Positions 1 through 5,868 are shown, numbered from the stretch's first letter. The stretch is DNA of 10,390 bases from an uncultured Oscillospiraceae bacterium (GCA_934488695.1 CAKSSH010000045.1:1-10390), one strand, 5' to 3'. Translations and numbers: made by a program. Notes: generated by a model not told the origin, from the letters alone.

Positions 1-156
1 CAGCTCCCACTCCTTGCGCGGCTCCTCGACCACCTCCAGCCGCTCGATCCGCTTGTCCGTCTGCCGGGCCTTGGCCGCCTGCTTCTCGCTGCTCTCCCGC
101 CGGGCGGCCTTGATGTGCTTGTCGCTCTCGCTGCCGGAGCTGCCGGGATCGGCGTT
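1..156 (-). pseudogene. Fragment of an ABC-F ATPase (inter-domain linker), foreign-looking
   Basis: The minus strand is open from 156 to the left edge, with two in-frame TGA codons at 157-162. It reads a charged helical stretch containing EKQAAKARQTDKRIERLEVV followed by EEPRKEWEL. This pattern is typical of the linker and start of the second ATP-binding domain of ABC-F proteins (ribosome-associated ATPases), especially those of Actinobacteria. Nearly every third codon position is G or C, unlike every other gene in the window. There is no start codon or first ATPase domain, because the sequence changes character at about 135-156. I infer a truncated gene or a chimeric join at a contig end. 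The family call rests on sequence memory only, and the gene would continue beyond the left edge. Confidence 0.5.
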
Positions 157-276
157 TCATCAACGCTGGCCGGTGCACACCTGGCCGAGGCCGGCGCATT
201 TGATGAAATTCGGCAAAACGCAGCGGCGCTTTGCAGGGCGGTTTTTTCGGATTCGGCATATCCCGGCGCAGAGTAA
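139..276 (+). pseudogene. C-terminal remnant of a KDPG/KHG-aldolase-like protein
   Basis: The plus-strand frame ending in TAA at 274-276 reads AAGIGVSSTLAGAHLAEAGA, then FDEIRQNAAALCRAVFSD and a short tail. This resembles the C-terminus of the Eda protein encoded at 2605-3243, where ACGGSWMV..LLEQRAFDKI occupies the same place. The last phosphate-binding loop and final helix of the class I aldolase barrel would lie here. Codon use is mixed, like the rest of the window. The frame stays open to position 1, but the part before about 139 looks like the antisense of the ABC-F fragment and not aldolase. The true N-terminal part is therefore missing. The exact breakpoint is uncertain, roughly 135-156. 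A terminator at 361-390 would suit this gene. Confidence 0.45.
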
Positions 277-360
277 GATGAATGCGCAAAAAACGCCGGG
301 ATGAAAGCGGGGATTGGGTCTACAGAACCCGGCGCCGTAAAATCAAAAAGGTAGTTACAA

Positions 361-390
361 AAAAAGACAAGGCAGAAGCCTTGTCTTTTT
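361..390. terminator. Bidirectional rho-independent terminator
   Basis: A 13-bp perfect stem AAAAAGACAAGGC / GCCTTGTCTTTTT closes a four-base AGAA loop. There is a run of six T on the plus strand, and A-rich sequence before the left arm gives a T run on the minus strand. It probably ends transcription of the gene finishing at 276. Confidence 0.85.
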
Positions 391-449
391 TGTAAAAATG
401 TCGCCCGACAGGTAAAGCAAAAACTGCTGCACTGCCAACCGGCAAAAAA

Positions 450-577
450 ATTTTCGGATAGGAACGGGTCGGCTGGCTGCGGCACACGATAAAATCCGCT
501 TAATGCTGCTCGGTTCCCCGCCTGACATGGTTCACGGCATATCGTCGCACAGGGCCGGCCCGTTCCTATCCGAAAAT
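450..577. repeat. 128-bp element with 24-bp terminal inverted repeats
   Basis: The left arm 450-473 (ATTTTCGGATAGGAACGGG then TCGGC) is matched by the reverse complement at 554-577 with a single T/C difference, which would be a G-U pair in RNA. Inside the arms, ACGAT (486-490) can pair with ATCGT (541-545) and ATGC (503-506) with GCAT (537-540), so much of the element can fold into one long hairpin. No convincing reading frame lies inside, and I see no clear target-site duplication. It could be a small non-autonomous mobile element (MITE-like), a structured RNA, or a regulatory palindrome for the gene at 681. Confidence 0.55.
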
Positions 578-680
578 ACAACTGCAAAAAACAGTATATC
601 AAAAAAGTGGGAAAAGTGCAAGAATTATTTTAAAAAAGCGGGATATTTTAAAAAAGAACAACAATTTAGGGAGGAATCGA

Positions 681-1187
681 ATGCTGCAGGCAGCTTTTAT
701 CGGTCGCGGCGTTGACCGGGATTTTCGCAAGACTGTTTGCAAAATCTTGCGAAAACAGGTTGGCGTCAGCGAGTTTTCTGCCGGGCGGGCGGTCGGCCGG
801 TGCAACAGCGACCTTTTTGTTTTTTTTGAGCGCTGTCCGGCGGTGATTCGGCTGTGCGGCGCGGTAGTTTTTCTCAATCGATGCAGCGGGCGTGAACAGA
901 TCGCCGGTGAACGGCTTTGTGTTTGCAACAGTGCGCAGGAAACAGATGTTGCACTGGCGCGTAAAAGCGGCGGCGAGGTGATTACCTGCGGGATGTCTCT
1001 GCGCGACAGCATTACGTTTTCCAGTTGTGCCGAGAGTCGGTGCGTGATTGGTGTTCAGCGTAGCATCAATCGCTTGGACGGCAGCCGTGCCGAGCCGTTT
1101 GAATTGCCGGCGGATTGTACGCCGCAGGATGACCGTTATGGAATCCTCTGCGCCTATCTGTTGTTGATTTTGGCGGGCTTTTTTTGA
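681..1187 (+). CDS. Uncharacterised 168-residue protein, cysteine-rich, hydrophobic C-terminus
   Basis: The start is well supported: GGGAGGAA lies six bases before the ATG. Codon use looks coding throughout, with host-like G/C-biased third positions. I recognise no named domain. The protein begins with a basic segment (DFRKTVCKILRKQ), has many scattered cysteines, and carries a central block GGEVITCGMSLRDSITFSS followed by a strand-like CVIGVQRSI and a DG..AEPFELP segment. It ends with a hydrophobic helix (YLLLILAGFF) that may anchor it or pack in a core. The VITCGMS..DSITFSS and QRSI blocks give me a faint impression of a conserved clostridial protein of unknown function, but I cannot name it. 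No signal peptide is visible. It appears monocistronic, with its own terminator at 1350-1395. The opposite-strand frame here (666-1304) has no ribosome site and reads like antisense. Confidence 0.7.
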   Translation: MLQAAFIGRGVDRDFRKTVCKILRKQVGVSEFSAGRAVGRCNSDLFVFFERCPAVIRLCGAVVFLNRCSGREQIAGERLCVCNSAQETDVALARKSGGEVITCGMSLRDSITFSSCAESRCVIGVQRSINRLDGSRAEPFELPADCTPQDDRYGILCAYLLLILAGFF

Positions 1188-1349
1188 AACAGGACGATTG
1201 TCTTTAATAACCCGCGAAGGCGGCGAAAACGCGGCATTATATTGTTCTTTTTGAAAAAAGCATAAGGTCAAAGATCCCGGCGACCGACGCCGTATATGCA
1301 GCAAGATAGAACAAGAGGCTTATTTTCCGTGCGTCGAAGGGATACGAGC
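1188..1349. other. Non-coding 3' region after the 681-1187 gene
   Basis: I see no reading frame with a ribosome site and no RNA gene between the stop codon at 1187 and the terminator at 1350. This is probably the 3' untranslated part of the upstream gene. Confidence 0.4.
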
Positions 1350-1395
1350 AAACAGGGGCGGTAAAAACGAAAAGTTTTTACCGCCCCTGTTTTTT
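1350..1395 (+). terminator. Rho-independent terminator of the 681-1187 gene
   Basis: An 18-bp perfect stem (arms 1351-1368 and 1374-1391, AACAGGGGCGG... / ...CCGCCCCTGTT) has a GAAAA loop and is followed by a T run to 1395 on the plus strand. The minus-strand T run after the stem is only three bases, so it favours the plus direction. Confidence 0.9.
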
Positions 1396-1444
1396 GAAAT
1401 TCTATTGAGCCAAATTAAAGTCGACCCTTATCCGGGCTTTTCAC

Positions 1445-1468
1445 GGAAAAACTCATTTGAGCTTTTCC
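1445..1468 (-). terminator. Hairpin downstream of kdgK, possible weak terminator
   Basis: Arms 1445-1455 (GGAAAAACTCA) and 1458-1468 (TGAGCTTTTCC) pair over 11 positions with one G-U pair in the minus-strand transcript. The 3' arm contains five T, but no T run follows the stem, so it is a poor classical terminator. It is the best candidate for ending the eda-kdgK transcript between 1396 and 1585. That stretch otherwise shows only a short GCGCT...AGCGC hairpin at the kdgK stop and no gene. Confidence 0.3.
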
Positions 1469-1585
1469 CTCAAGCTGCCCTTTTTGGGGTTTTCCAAAAG
1501 CCGATCCTTATGCCTTTGCCCCAAGCCGGGCGGTTGAGACTTTCGTCTAAGCCGCAGATTGATTTTTGGCGTTTTCGGCGCGCTT

Positions 1586-2608
1586 TTAGCGCTGAACTCT
1601 GCCGGAGCCGTCCCCGCCGGCGAGCTTTTCCACTTCGCTGACGCTGACATGATTCAAGTCGCCCTCAACGGTATGCTTCAGGCAGCTGGCTGCTACGGCA
1701 AATTCAATGGTTTCTTGCGCGCTTTTGCCGGTCATCAACGAGTAGATGAGACCACCGCCGAAGCTGTCTCCGCCGCCAACCCGGTCGACGATATGAATGC
1801 GGTATTTTTTGCTGAAATAAAAATCATTTCCGTCATACAGCAGGGCGGCCCAGTCGTTATCATTGGCTGACAGGCTGGTGCGCAAAGTGATTGCGACATA
1901 GCGGAAGCCAAAGCGCTCCTGCAGCTTTTGAGCAACCTCTCGGTACCCATCGTGGTTGACAGTGCCCCGGGTAACATCGGTATCGGCCGCTCGGATGCCG
2001 AAAACATCGGCGGCGTCCTCCTCATTGGCAATGCATACGTCGACATACGGCATGAGCCGAGCCATGACCTCGCCTGCCTTTTCTCGGGTCCAAAGATTTT
2101 TGCGGTAATTCAAATCGCAGCTGACCGTCAGCCCCATCTCTTTCGCTTTTCGGACGGCTGCAAGGCATATGTCGGCAACATTATCACCCAATGCCGGCGT
2201 GATACCGGTGAAATGCAGCCAACCGGCATCCTTAAAAATCTGCTCCCAATCGAAATCCTGCTCGCGTGCCTCGGCAATAGCCGAATGAGCCCGGTCGTAG
2301 ATGACCTTGGAGGGACGCTGGGACGCTCCCTTTTCCAGAAAATAAATCCCGACGCGGCTGCCGCCGCGGGCGATGTACGAGGTGTCTACTCCGTAACGAC
2401 GCAGCTCGTTGACGGCAGCTTGCCCGATGTCGTGCTCGGGCAGCCGGGTAACAAAGGCAGTGTCCAGCCCGTAGTTGGCAAGAGAAACAGCCACATTGGC
2501 TTCACCGCCGCCGTAGGTGGCGCCGTATTGAGACGCCTGAATAAAACGGTAATAGCCCTCCGGCGCCAGCCGGAGCATAATCTCTCCGAAAGTAATAACC
2601 TTTTTCAT
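1586..2608 (-). CDS. kdgK: 2-keto-3-deoxygluconate kinase, PfkB/ribokinase family
   Basis: This cytoplasmic sugar kinase phosphorylates 2-keto-3-deoxygluconate with ATP to give KDPG, which the adjacent Eda then cleaves to pyruvate and glyceraldehyde-3-phosphate. The 340-residue length fits the family. N-terminal MKKVITFGEIMLRL is followed by the substrate-binding GGGEANVAVSLANYG motif (33-47), GIYFLEKG and YDR (104-106), DLNYRKNLW (165-173), and the PfkB signature DRVGGGDSFGGG (275-286), where D281 is the expected catalytic base. Its ATG overlaps the eda stop as ATGA, and GGAG within the end of eda (AAGGAGCTGAAAGC) serves as ribosome site, so translation is coupled. The pair would degrade uronate- or pectin-derived sugars. 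A fructokinase or another PfkB substrate is possible, but the eda partner argues for KDG. Confidence 0.88.
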   Translation of the reverse strand: MKKVITFGEIMLRLAPEGYYRFIQASQYGATYGGGEANVAVSLANYGLDTAFVTRLPEHDIGQAAVNELRRYGVDTSYIARGGSRVGIYFLEKGASQRPSKVIYDRAHSAIAEAREQDFDWEQIFKDAGWLHFTGITPALGDNVADICLAAVRKAKEMGLTVSCDLNYRKNLWTREKAGEVMARLMPYVDVCIANEEDAADVFGIRAADTDVTRGTVNHDGYREVAQKLQERFGFRYVAITLRTSLSANDNDWAALLYDGNDFYFSKKYRIHIVDRVGGGDSFGGGLIYSLMTGKSAQETIEFAVAASCLKHTVEGDLNHVSVSEVEKLAGGDGSGRVQR

Positions 2609-3243
2609 GCTTTCAGCTCCTTTATCAGTTCTGCTGCTGTGCGTACCAGTGCCTCAATTTTATCAAATGCGCGCTGCTCCAGCAGGTCCCCCGGTACCAT
2701 CCAACTGCCGCCGCAGGCAAAAACCGCCTTGCAGTCAAGATAGCTTTTTAAATTGTCGGTGTTTACGCCGCCGGTAGGCATGAAACGAACGTTGCCGTAT
2801 GGGGCGGCCATGGCGCGAATCATTTTAACACCGCCGGCAGCTTCGGCGGGGAAAAATTTCAGGTACCGCAGCCCCAAATCGAGGCCGGCCTCTACCTCAC
2901 TCGGCGTACAAACTCCCGGTAAGACAGGGTACCCTTTTTTCAGGCAGTGCTGTACGGTTTTCGGGTTAAGCCCCGGGCTGACAATAAAACGTGCGCCGCA
3001 GGCAATGGCCGTGTCGGCTTGTTCGGGCGTCAGAACGGTGCCGGCGCCGATCAGCAGGTCCGGATATGCCTTGTGCATTGCCGCAATTGAATCTGCAGCC
3101 GCTGCGGTGCGGAAAGTGACCTCAGCGCAGGGCAGACCGCCGCGTGTTAAAGCACCGGCTAAATCCGTCGCATCCTGCGCGTTTTCCAGGCGAATAACCG
3201 GAACAACGCCGATTTGAGATATCCTGTCAATAATTTCTTGCAT
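2605..3243 (-). CDS. eda: KDPG / 2-keto-4-hydroxyglutarate aldolase
   Basis: This class I (Schiff-base) aldolase of 212 residues cleaves 2-keto-3-deoxy-6-phosphogluconate to pyruvate and glyceraldehyde-3-phosphate. Catalytic positions known from E. coli Eda align here: E41 in AEVTFRT, R45, the Schiff-base lysine K129 in LKFFPAE, and T157 in the phosphate loop MPTGGV. GAGTVLTPEQ (67-76) and SPGLNP (89-94) are further family blocks. The start ATG at 3243 follows GGAAAGGAAG and a -10-like TATAAT at 3268-3273. It is the first gene of a two-gene operon with kdgK, sharing four bases with it. Both enzymes are cytosolic and act in sequence. There is no visible operator, and I see no uronate-sensing regulator in the window. 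Confidence 0.93.
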   Translation of the reverse strand: MQEIIDRISQIGVVPVIRLENAQDATDLAGALTRGGLPCAEVTFRTAAAADSIAAMHKAYPDLLIGAGTVLTPEQADTAIACGARFIVSPGLNPKTVQHCLKKGYPVLPGVCTPSEVEAGLDLGLRYLKFFPAEAAGGVKMIRAMAAPYGNVRFMPTGGVNTDNLKSYLDCKAVFACGGSWMVPGDLLEQRAFDKIEALVRTAAELIKELKA

Positions 3244-3403
3244 TTTTCTCTTCCTTTCCTAAAGCTAATTATATGATACCTTAAAAAGAATTGCATGGAA
3301 ATTGGCAATATTCTCGTTTAAACATTGCAAATATAATCATATCAATTCAATGGCGCCGGTTTTGAAAGGTGCGGCGGGGCATACTACAACGGGAGGGGAA
3401 AAT
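3244..3403. promoter_or_regulatory. Divergent promoter region between eda and the 3404 gene
   Basis: The minus strand has TATAAT at 3268-3273, about 25 bases before the eda ATG, but no good -35 hexamer. The plus strand has TATAAT at 3332-3337, ahead of the small gene at 3404, also without a clear -35. Promoters here are therefore likely activator-dependent or weak. Only the -10 elements are actually seen. Confidence 0.4.
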
Positions 3404-3664
3404 ATGAAGAAAAAAACAACGCGCAAGACGTCTTCTTTGCCGAAACAACCAAAGGCGCCGTTACCGGGCTTTTCGGAAGATCCAACGCCGTCGGCTTCCG
3501 CATATACCGGCTGTCCGGAAACGATACAGGAGCTTCTGGGAAGCTACGGCACTTACGAAATTCAGCCGACCGCCGATACGCAAAACACCTTTCCGGCTAT
3601 TGTGCAAGGGTCTTTGATATCCGGTTCAAAACGTCCGAAAGCCGAAAAAAAGCCCGAGCCTTAA
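3404..3664 (+). CDS. Small uncharacterised protein, 86 residues
   Basis: I chose the ATG at 3404 over the ATG at 3302 because GGGAGGGG lies five bases upstream and the codons before it look non-coding. The protein has a basic, disordered N-terminus (MKKKTTRKTSSLPKQPKAPL), a Pro/Ser-rich linker, a compact core YTGCPETIQELLGSYGTYEI then QPTADTQNTFPAIVQGS, and a charged C-tail ending KPEP. There is no signal peptide, membrane helix or known motif. The core reads like a short conserved domain (helix plus strand), possibly a clostridial family of unknown function, but I cannot name it. The gene runs divergently from eda and convergently with thiT. Its last codons and stop lie inside the thiT terminator hairpin. 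Confidence 0.7.
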   Translation: MKKKTTRKTSSLPKQPKAPLPGFSEDPTPSASAYTGCPETIQELLGSYGTYEIQPTADTQNTFPAIVQGSLISGSKRPKAEKKPEP

Positions 3665-3677
3665 AGGCTCGGGCTTT
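3649..3677 (-). terminator. Terminator of thiT, overlapping the 3404 gene's stop
   Basis: A 12-bp perfect stem AAAGCCCGAGCC (3649-3660) / GGCTCGGGCTTT (3666-3677) has a five-base loop TTAAA. The minus-strand transcript continues in seven T, a strong terminator for thiT. On the plus strand the T run is only three, but the same stem may also end the small gene, whose TAA stop (3662-3664) sits in the loop. Confidence 0.85.
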
Positions 3678-3724
3678 GAACACGGATAAGCATGAAAATC
3701 TCGGGACAATCCCTTTGGGACGGT

Positions 3725-4282
3725 TTAGTCCTTGAGAATATCGCTTTGTACGACGCGGCAAAAGTTCTTGTTGCGCAGCAACAAAACGGTTCCAATCAGG
3801 GTAAAGACCAATTCGGGCAGCATGTAGGAGCCGTTGTAGCACAGGGAATATAAGTAAGGATTGTGGAAAATGCTGCCGGATATAAAGTGGCATAAAAATC
3901 GGAGAAACAGCGCCAGCGCGACGCCGAGGCAGATTCCTACGTTGCCCCGACGGCGGAAAACACCTGCTAAGCCCAGCAGGGAAAAGGCAAAAATATAATC
4001 AAACAGAATGCAGCCGATGAGGATAGCCGGCGTCAGTCCCCAGCCCAACAGCCCGTCCAGAGCGATACCCATCACCAACTGAATCAGTGAGTATAAAAAA
4101 GAGGTGCAAAGTCCCCAAAGCGTCCCGTAATTGATGGCAATCAACACAATGGGAAGCATGGAGAGCAGGGTAATGCTGCCGCCGAGCGGCAGCTTGTAAA
4201 TTTTGAACAGGCTCAGAACGGTTGCCAGTGCCAGCATCACGGCAGTGACGCAAAGGCGCCGGGTGGTCATTTTGTTTTTCAT
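3725..4282 (-). CDS. thiT: ThiT-like thiamine-specific S component of an ECF transporter
   Basis: This integral membrane protein of 185 residues with about six hydrophobic helices binds the vitamin and docks on a shared EcfA-EcfA'-T module encoded elsewhere. Family blocks include YGTLWGLCTSFLYSLIQ (52-68), FDYIFAFSLLGLAGVF (94-109), RFLCHFISGSIF (128-139) and YSLCYNGSYMLPE (145-157). From the known Lactococcus ThiT, the thiamine-contacting H125, Y146 and N151 correspond to H132, Y145 and N150. The usual glutamate before tyrosine appears as D95-Y96. The tryptophan normally at the end of helix HFISGxIFW is H140 here, and the loop after it is about eight residues shorter. GGAGG lies nine bases before the ATG. 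A TPP riboswitch upstream confirms a thiamine-related role. HMP or another precursor is an alternative substrate. Confidence 0.85.
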   Translation of the reverse strand: MKNKMTTRRLCVTAVMLALATVLSLFKIYKLPLGGSITLLSMLPIVLIAINYGTLWGLCTSFLYSLIQLVMGIALDGLLGWGLTPAILIGCILFDYIFAFSLLGLAGVFRRRGNVGICLGVALALFLRFLCHFISGSIFHNPYLYSLCYNGSYMLPELVFTLIGTVLLLRNKNFCRVVQSDILKD

Positions 4283-4344
4283 TGAAATCTCCTCCGAAAT
4301 TAAAACTACCGAACGGAATAGGTCCCGCTCGGCAGAGAAAAAAC

Positions 4345-4445
4345 AATTAAATCTCCCTACGACGGCATTATCCGTATCAGGTTAAAGGGTTCGGTTTCCC
4401 GTCTCAGCCGAAGCCGCAGCTCCAGCACCCCCGACTTATTCAATT
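4345..4445 (-). promoter_or_regulatory. TPP (THI-box) riboswitch controlling thiT
   Basis: The minus strand reads GGGGGTGCTGGAG, then CTGAGACGGG, AACCCTTTAACCTGATACGG, and ATAATGCCGTCGTAGGGAGA. These are the conserved TPP aptamer elements in order: the GGGGTGC arm, CUGAGA, ACCUGAU and AUAAUGCCRGCGUAGGGA. The outer stem P1 can form between AATTGAAT and ATTTAATT. No classical terminator with a T run follows before the gene. The segment 4283-4344 instead holds a short CCGA...TCGG hairpin ahead of the GGAGG ribosome site, so translational control is plausible. When thiamine pyrophosphate is bound, thiT expression should drop. Confidence 0.95.
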
Positions 4446-4456
4446 CGGCGTTTCAT

Positions 4457-4485
4457 ATCATATCACAAGAAAAACGGTTTGTCAA
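4457..4485 (-). promoter_or_regulatory. Sigma-A promoter of the thiT riboswitch transcript
   Basis: The minus strand has TTGACA (4480-4485), a 17-base spacer, and TATGAT (4457-4462). Transcription would start about ten bases before the aptamer's P1 stem. Confidence 0.85.
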
Positions 4486-4703
4486 GCATTGAAACCGTCT
4501 GTGGTAAAGCCGCCTCAAAATCACAGCGCTTTTTCGGCTTTTTCAAGGAACCGAAAGGGAAGCGGCGCGCGGCGAAAAAACGGGGTGTTTTATCTCTGCC
4601 CGTCGTCGACGATTGCCGCGCCCTCTTTTAATCCTGCTAAATTGCGGCTCAATATTGACCTTTTTCGGTCAAAGGCGAAAGGAGCACCGAAAAACAAGCA
4701 CTG
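4486..4703. other. Non-coding stretch between thiT promoter and spo0A terminator
   Basis: I see no gene with a ribosome site. The only structure is a small hairpin TTGACC (4655-4660) / GGTCAA (4667-4672) with a T-rich loop. An open plus-strand frame here starts from a TTG without a ribosome site and is not supported. Confidence 0.4.
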
Positions 4704-4731
4704 AAAAAGCAGACGCCAAAAAGGCGCCTGC
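4704..4731 (-). terminator. Terminator of spo0A
   Basis: On the minus strand GCAGGCGCC / GGCGTCTGC form a 9-bp stem with one G-U pair, closing a TTTTT loop and followed by TTTTT. It begins about a dozen bases after the spo0A stop. Confidence 0.85.
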
Positions 4732-4743
4732 CGAAAAAGGAAA

Positions 4744-5517
4744 TTAGCTGGCTTTAATTTTTAGACAAATTTGGTCGGCAATCATGGCAATAAATTCGCT
4801 GTTGGTCGGCTTCCCCTTTTGGTTGTGAATGGTATAACCGAAATAAGAATTCAAAACGTCCACATCGCCGCGGTCCCAGGCAACCTCGATTGCATGCCGG
4901 ATTGCACGCTCAACGCGGGTGGCGGTGGTTTTATACTGCTTGGCAACGGTCGGATACAGCTCCTTGGTGATGTGGTTGATGATTTCGCGGTCACGAATCG
5001 AGAGCAGAATAGAGGTGCGCAGATAATGATAGCCCTTGATATGCGCCGGCACACCAATCTGGTGCAGAATTTCGGTGACCGTCAACTCCAGCGCAATATC
5101 GTCCCCCGGCTGACGTGTGGGGCGTCGTGCAAGCTTCGGCGTATCGCTGCATAGGGTGCGGATCCGTTCACACAAAACATCGTAATCAAACGGCTTTAAG
5201 AAAAAATAGGAGGCACCGGCTTCCATTACTTCTCGCTGCAATAGACCGTTATCATAGCTGGTCGTAACAATAATGACCGGCTTTTTGCCGCTTTGTTCCG
5301 AGCACAGCTCGCGGGTGACGGCGGCAGCGTCCAGATTCGCCATAAACAGATCCATGATCAGGACGTCCGGACAAGAGGCGCGTACGGCCTTCAATACTGC
5401 TTTTCCGTCTCGCGGGCAGGTTTCTACCAAAAAGCCTTTGGACGCCAGAACGGTTTTGGAAATACTGGTTACATCCCGGGTATCCTCCACCAGCAGCAAT
5501 TTTAAATTTTCATTCAT
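4744..5517 (-). CDS. spo0A: Sporulation master regulator Spo0A
   Basis: This response regulator of 257 residues is phosphorylated to bind 0A boxes and start sporulation. The receiver domain (1-125) has the acidic pair E11-D12, phosphoacceptor D56 in DVLIMDLF, the switch threonine region VTTS (84-87) and K108 in FLKPF. After a short linker, the effector domain (145-257) carries the Spo0A hallmark TEILHQIGVPAHIKGYHYLR, the DNA-reading helix TTATRVERAIRHAIEVAW (197-214) and the C-terminal GKPTNSEFIAMIAD. The effector is near-consensus. The receiver is more diverged: the usual MPHLDG loop after D56 reads MANLDA. AGGAGGG lies seven bases before the ATG. The gene is monocistronic with its own promoter and terminator. 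spoIVB, its usual upstream neighbour, is absent. Confidence 0.96.
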   Translation of the reverse strand: MNENLKLLLVEDTRDVTSISKTVLASKGFLVETCPRDGKAVLKAVRASCPDVLIMDLFMANLDAAAVTRELCSEQSGKKPVIIVTTSYDNGLLQREVMEAGASYFFLKPFDYDVLCERIRTLCSDTPKLARRPTRQPGDDIALELTVTEILHQIGVPAHIKGYHYLRTSILLSIRDREIINHITKELYPTVAKQYKTTATRVERAIRHAIEVAWDRGDVDVLNSYFGYTIHNQKGKPTNSEFIAMIADQICLKIKAS

Positions 5518-5574
5518 TTCGGTCCCTCCTAATTTTTCAAAAACTTATAAAATATAATGAAATATTGCAATTTC

Positions 5575-5603
5575 AGTATAAATTCTTGCTGAGATTTTGT
5601 CAA
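5575..5603 (-). promoter_or_regulatory. Promoter of spo0A
   Basis: The minus strand has TTGACA (5598-5603), a 17-base spacer and TATACT (5575-5580), giving a leader of about 50 bases before the spo0A ATG. A 0A-like TTTTGTCAA on the opposite strand overlaps the -35 box, which would suit autoregulation. Confidence 0.8.
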
Positions 5604-5766
5604 TGAAAACAGATGGACAGATTCTGACAAATCAGCCCATTTTTCGCTAAAAATAAATGGTTATTTTTGATAATTAACAATGATTTTGTCGAAATATATC
5701 AAAAAACGAATAAAAATTTTGTGATTTTGTCTTTCTATATTACCCCTGTTGTTGTCTTTTGTCAAG
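5593..5766. promoter_or_regulatory. Cluster of 0A-box-like sites upstream of spo0A
   Basis: The 9-mer GATTTTGTC occurs three times (5593-5601, 5682-5690, 5723-5731). TTTTGTCAAG occurs at 5757-5766 and an inverted copy, TGACAAA, at 5625-5631. The copy TTTGTCGAAA at 5685-5694 contains the exact Bacillus 0A-box core TGTCGAA. Spo0A binding to its own promoter region is established in Bacillus, and here it is inferred. The region 5518-5868 contains no gene. It holds these sites and the spo0A and tRNA promoters. Confidence 0.55.
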
Positions 5767-5814
5767 TAAACATTTGCGTTATATCAAAAAAATAAAAAAG
5801 TTTATCGGATTCTA

Positions 5815-5843
5815 TTGACAGTCCGGAGCGAAATGTGTATAAT
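5815..5843 (+). promoter_or_regulatory. Consensus promoter of the tRNA-Ser gene
   Basis: TTGACA (5815-5820), a 17-base spacer and TATAAT (5838-5843) precede the tRNA by about 25 bases. This is a perfect sigma-A promoter, as expected for a stable RNA gene. Confidence 0.9.
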
Positions 5844-5868
5844 GATAAGGTATTTTTGAGACAAAGAA

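Noticed and set aside
14..304. Plus-strand open frame at the left end
   Set aside because: It is an arginine/serine-rich frame across the GC-rich fragment, in a different frame from the aldolase tail, without a ribosome site.
666..1304. Long open frame on the minus strand opposite the 681-1187 gene
   Set aside because: It has no ribosome site, unnatural residue composition, and its frame is explained as antisense of a gene with a perfect GGGAGGAA site.
1928..2743. Plus-strand open frame of 271 residues over kdgK
   Set aside because: It is antisense to the well-supported kdgK and eda genes, has no family features, and spans both genes.
4489..4704. Possible small gene between thiT and spo0A
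   Set aside because: It starts at a TTG without a ribosome site and overlaps the thiT promoter edge. Composition is not protein-like.
5518..5868. CRISPR-like array suggested by repeated GATTTTGTC
   Set aside because: The repeats are only nine bases with irregular spacing and do not resemble a type V-A repeat. 0A-box-like sites explain them better.
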